A stretch of 64,000 nucleotides of DNA, taken from NCBI RefSeq assembly GCF_001661595.2, contig NZ_LYPF02000021.1:45768-109767 (forward strand). Direction: 5' to 3'. How positions within the stretch are numbered: position 1 is the first letter of the stretch; each line of letters begins with the position of its first letter. Source of the stretch: Crocinitomix algicola. GTDB taxonomy: Bacteria; Bacteroidota; Bacteroidia; Flavobacteriales_D; Crocinitomicaceae. Below, piece after piece: positions 63,951 through 64,000 of the stretch. The position numbers were made by a program, and so were the translations under genes. The notes below the pieces were generated by a model that saw only the letters and a program-made list of their open reading frames with translations, was not told where the DNA came from and ran no database searches.

Positions 63951-64000
63951 ACACCAATTAGTGCAAAAAATTAATATTGCGTTTCAAATAGATGATTAAG
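63940..64000 (+). repeat. right copy of the flanking direct repeat (may continue past the window)
   Basis: Matches 43876-43937 in the same orientation with about three mismatches and one single-base gap. It ends at the window edge. Confidence 0.55.

Overview
The window looks like a marine member of the Bacteroidota, most likely a Flavobacteriales or Crocinitomicaceae relative. The evidence is AT-rich DNA, several promoters of the Bacteroidota type (TAnnTTTG), a very large secreted protein with a type IX secretion-like C-terminus, TonB-linked outer-membrane proteins, and lipoproteins with short GC-type lipoboxes. I see no rRNA, tRNA or CRISPR array.

Bases 1 to about 43.6 kb are ordinary chromosome. 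In order they carry: an outer-membrane receptor cut by the window edge; a sterol-desaturase-like protein; kbl; a CrtZ-like hydroxylase; an ECF sigma / anti-sigma-TonB / outer-membrane protein operon; an acyl-CoA carboxylase beta subunit; a von Willebrand A protein; a GT-C glycosyltransferase; an ALDH7-type dehydrogenase; a 1.3-kilo-residue secreted protein; a DUF255 thioredoxin-fold lipoprotein; a transporter / UbiA-like / membrane protein cluster; a secreted kinase-like protein with a CYTH-like partner; a deacetylase; an arsenosugar pair (peroxidase-like plus ArsS); lipoproteins; a YedK-type peptidase; a FlgO-TPR-AraC regulator; an alcohol dehydrogenase; small conserved unknowns; and a propeller-type sensor kinase with its LytTR regulator.

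From about 43.7 kb to the window end lies an accessory defence island. Its left part is scarred. It holds a Fic protein, an orphan HipB-type regulator with a perfect inverted-repeat operator, repeat sequences resembling insertion-sequence ends, a 3' fragment of an EcoEI-type hsdR, and the 3' remains of a second hipB-hipA pair. Imperfect direct repeats of about 60 bp sit at 43876-43937 and 63940-64000, so the whole island may be bracketed by duplicated sequence.

The core of the island is a type I restriction-modification locus read leftwards: a half-HsdS and an unknown protein, hsdM, several small or tiny coupled ORFs, hsdS, then a DUF3010-like protein, a Ser/Thr protein kinase and a DUF3800 protein, then DUF1016 nuclease, hsdR, a YgjP-like metallohydrolase and a DUF3883 protein. 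Between the DUF3800 and DUF1016 genes there is no protein gene. That gap instead holds two tandem small-RNA genes on the other strand, each with a strong promoter, a stem-loop, a shared 32-bp module (31 of 32 identical) and an intrinsic terminator. The kinase / DUF3010 / DUF3800 cassette plus paired structured RNAs inside a type I restriction locus is the best candidate for an undescribed system here.
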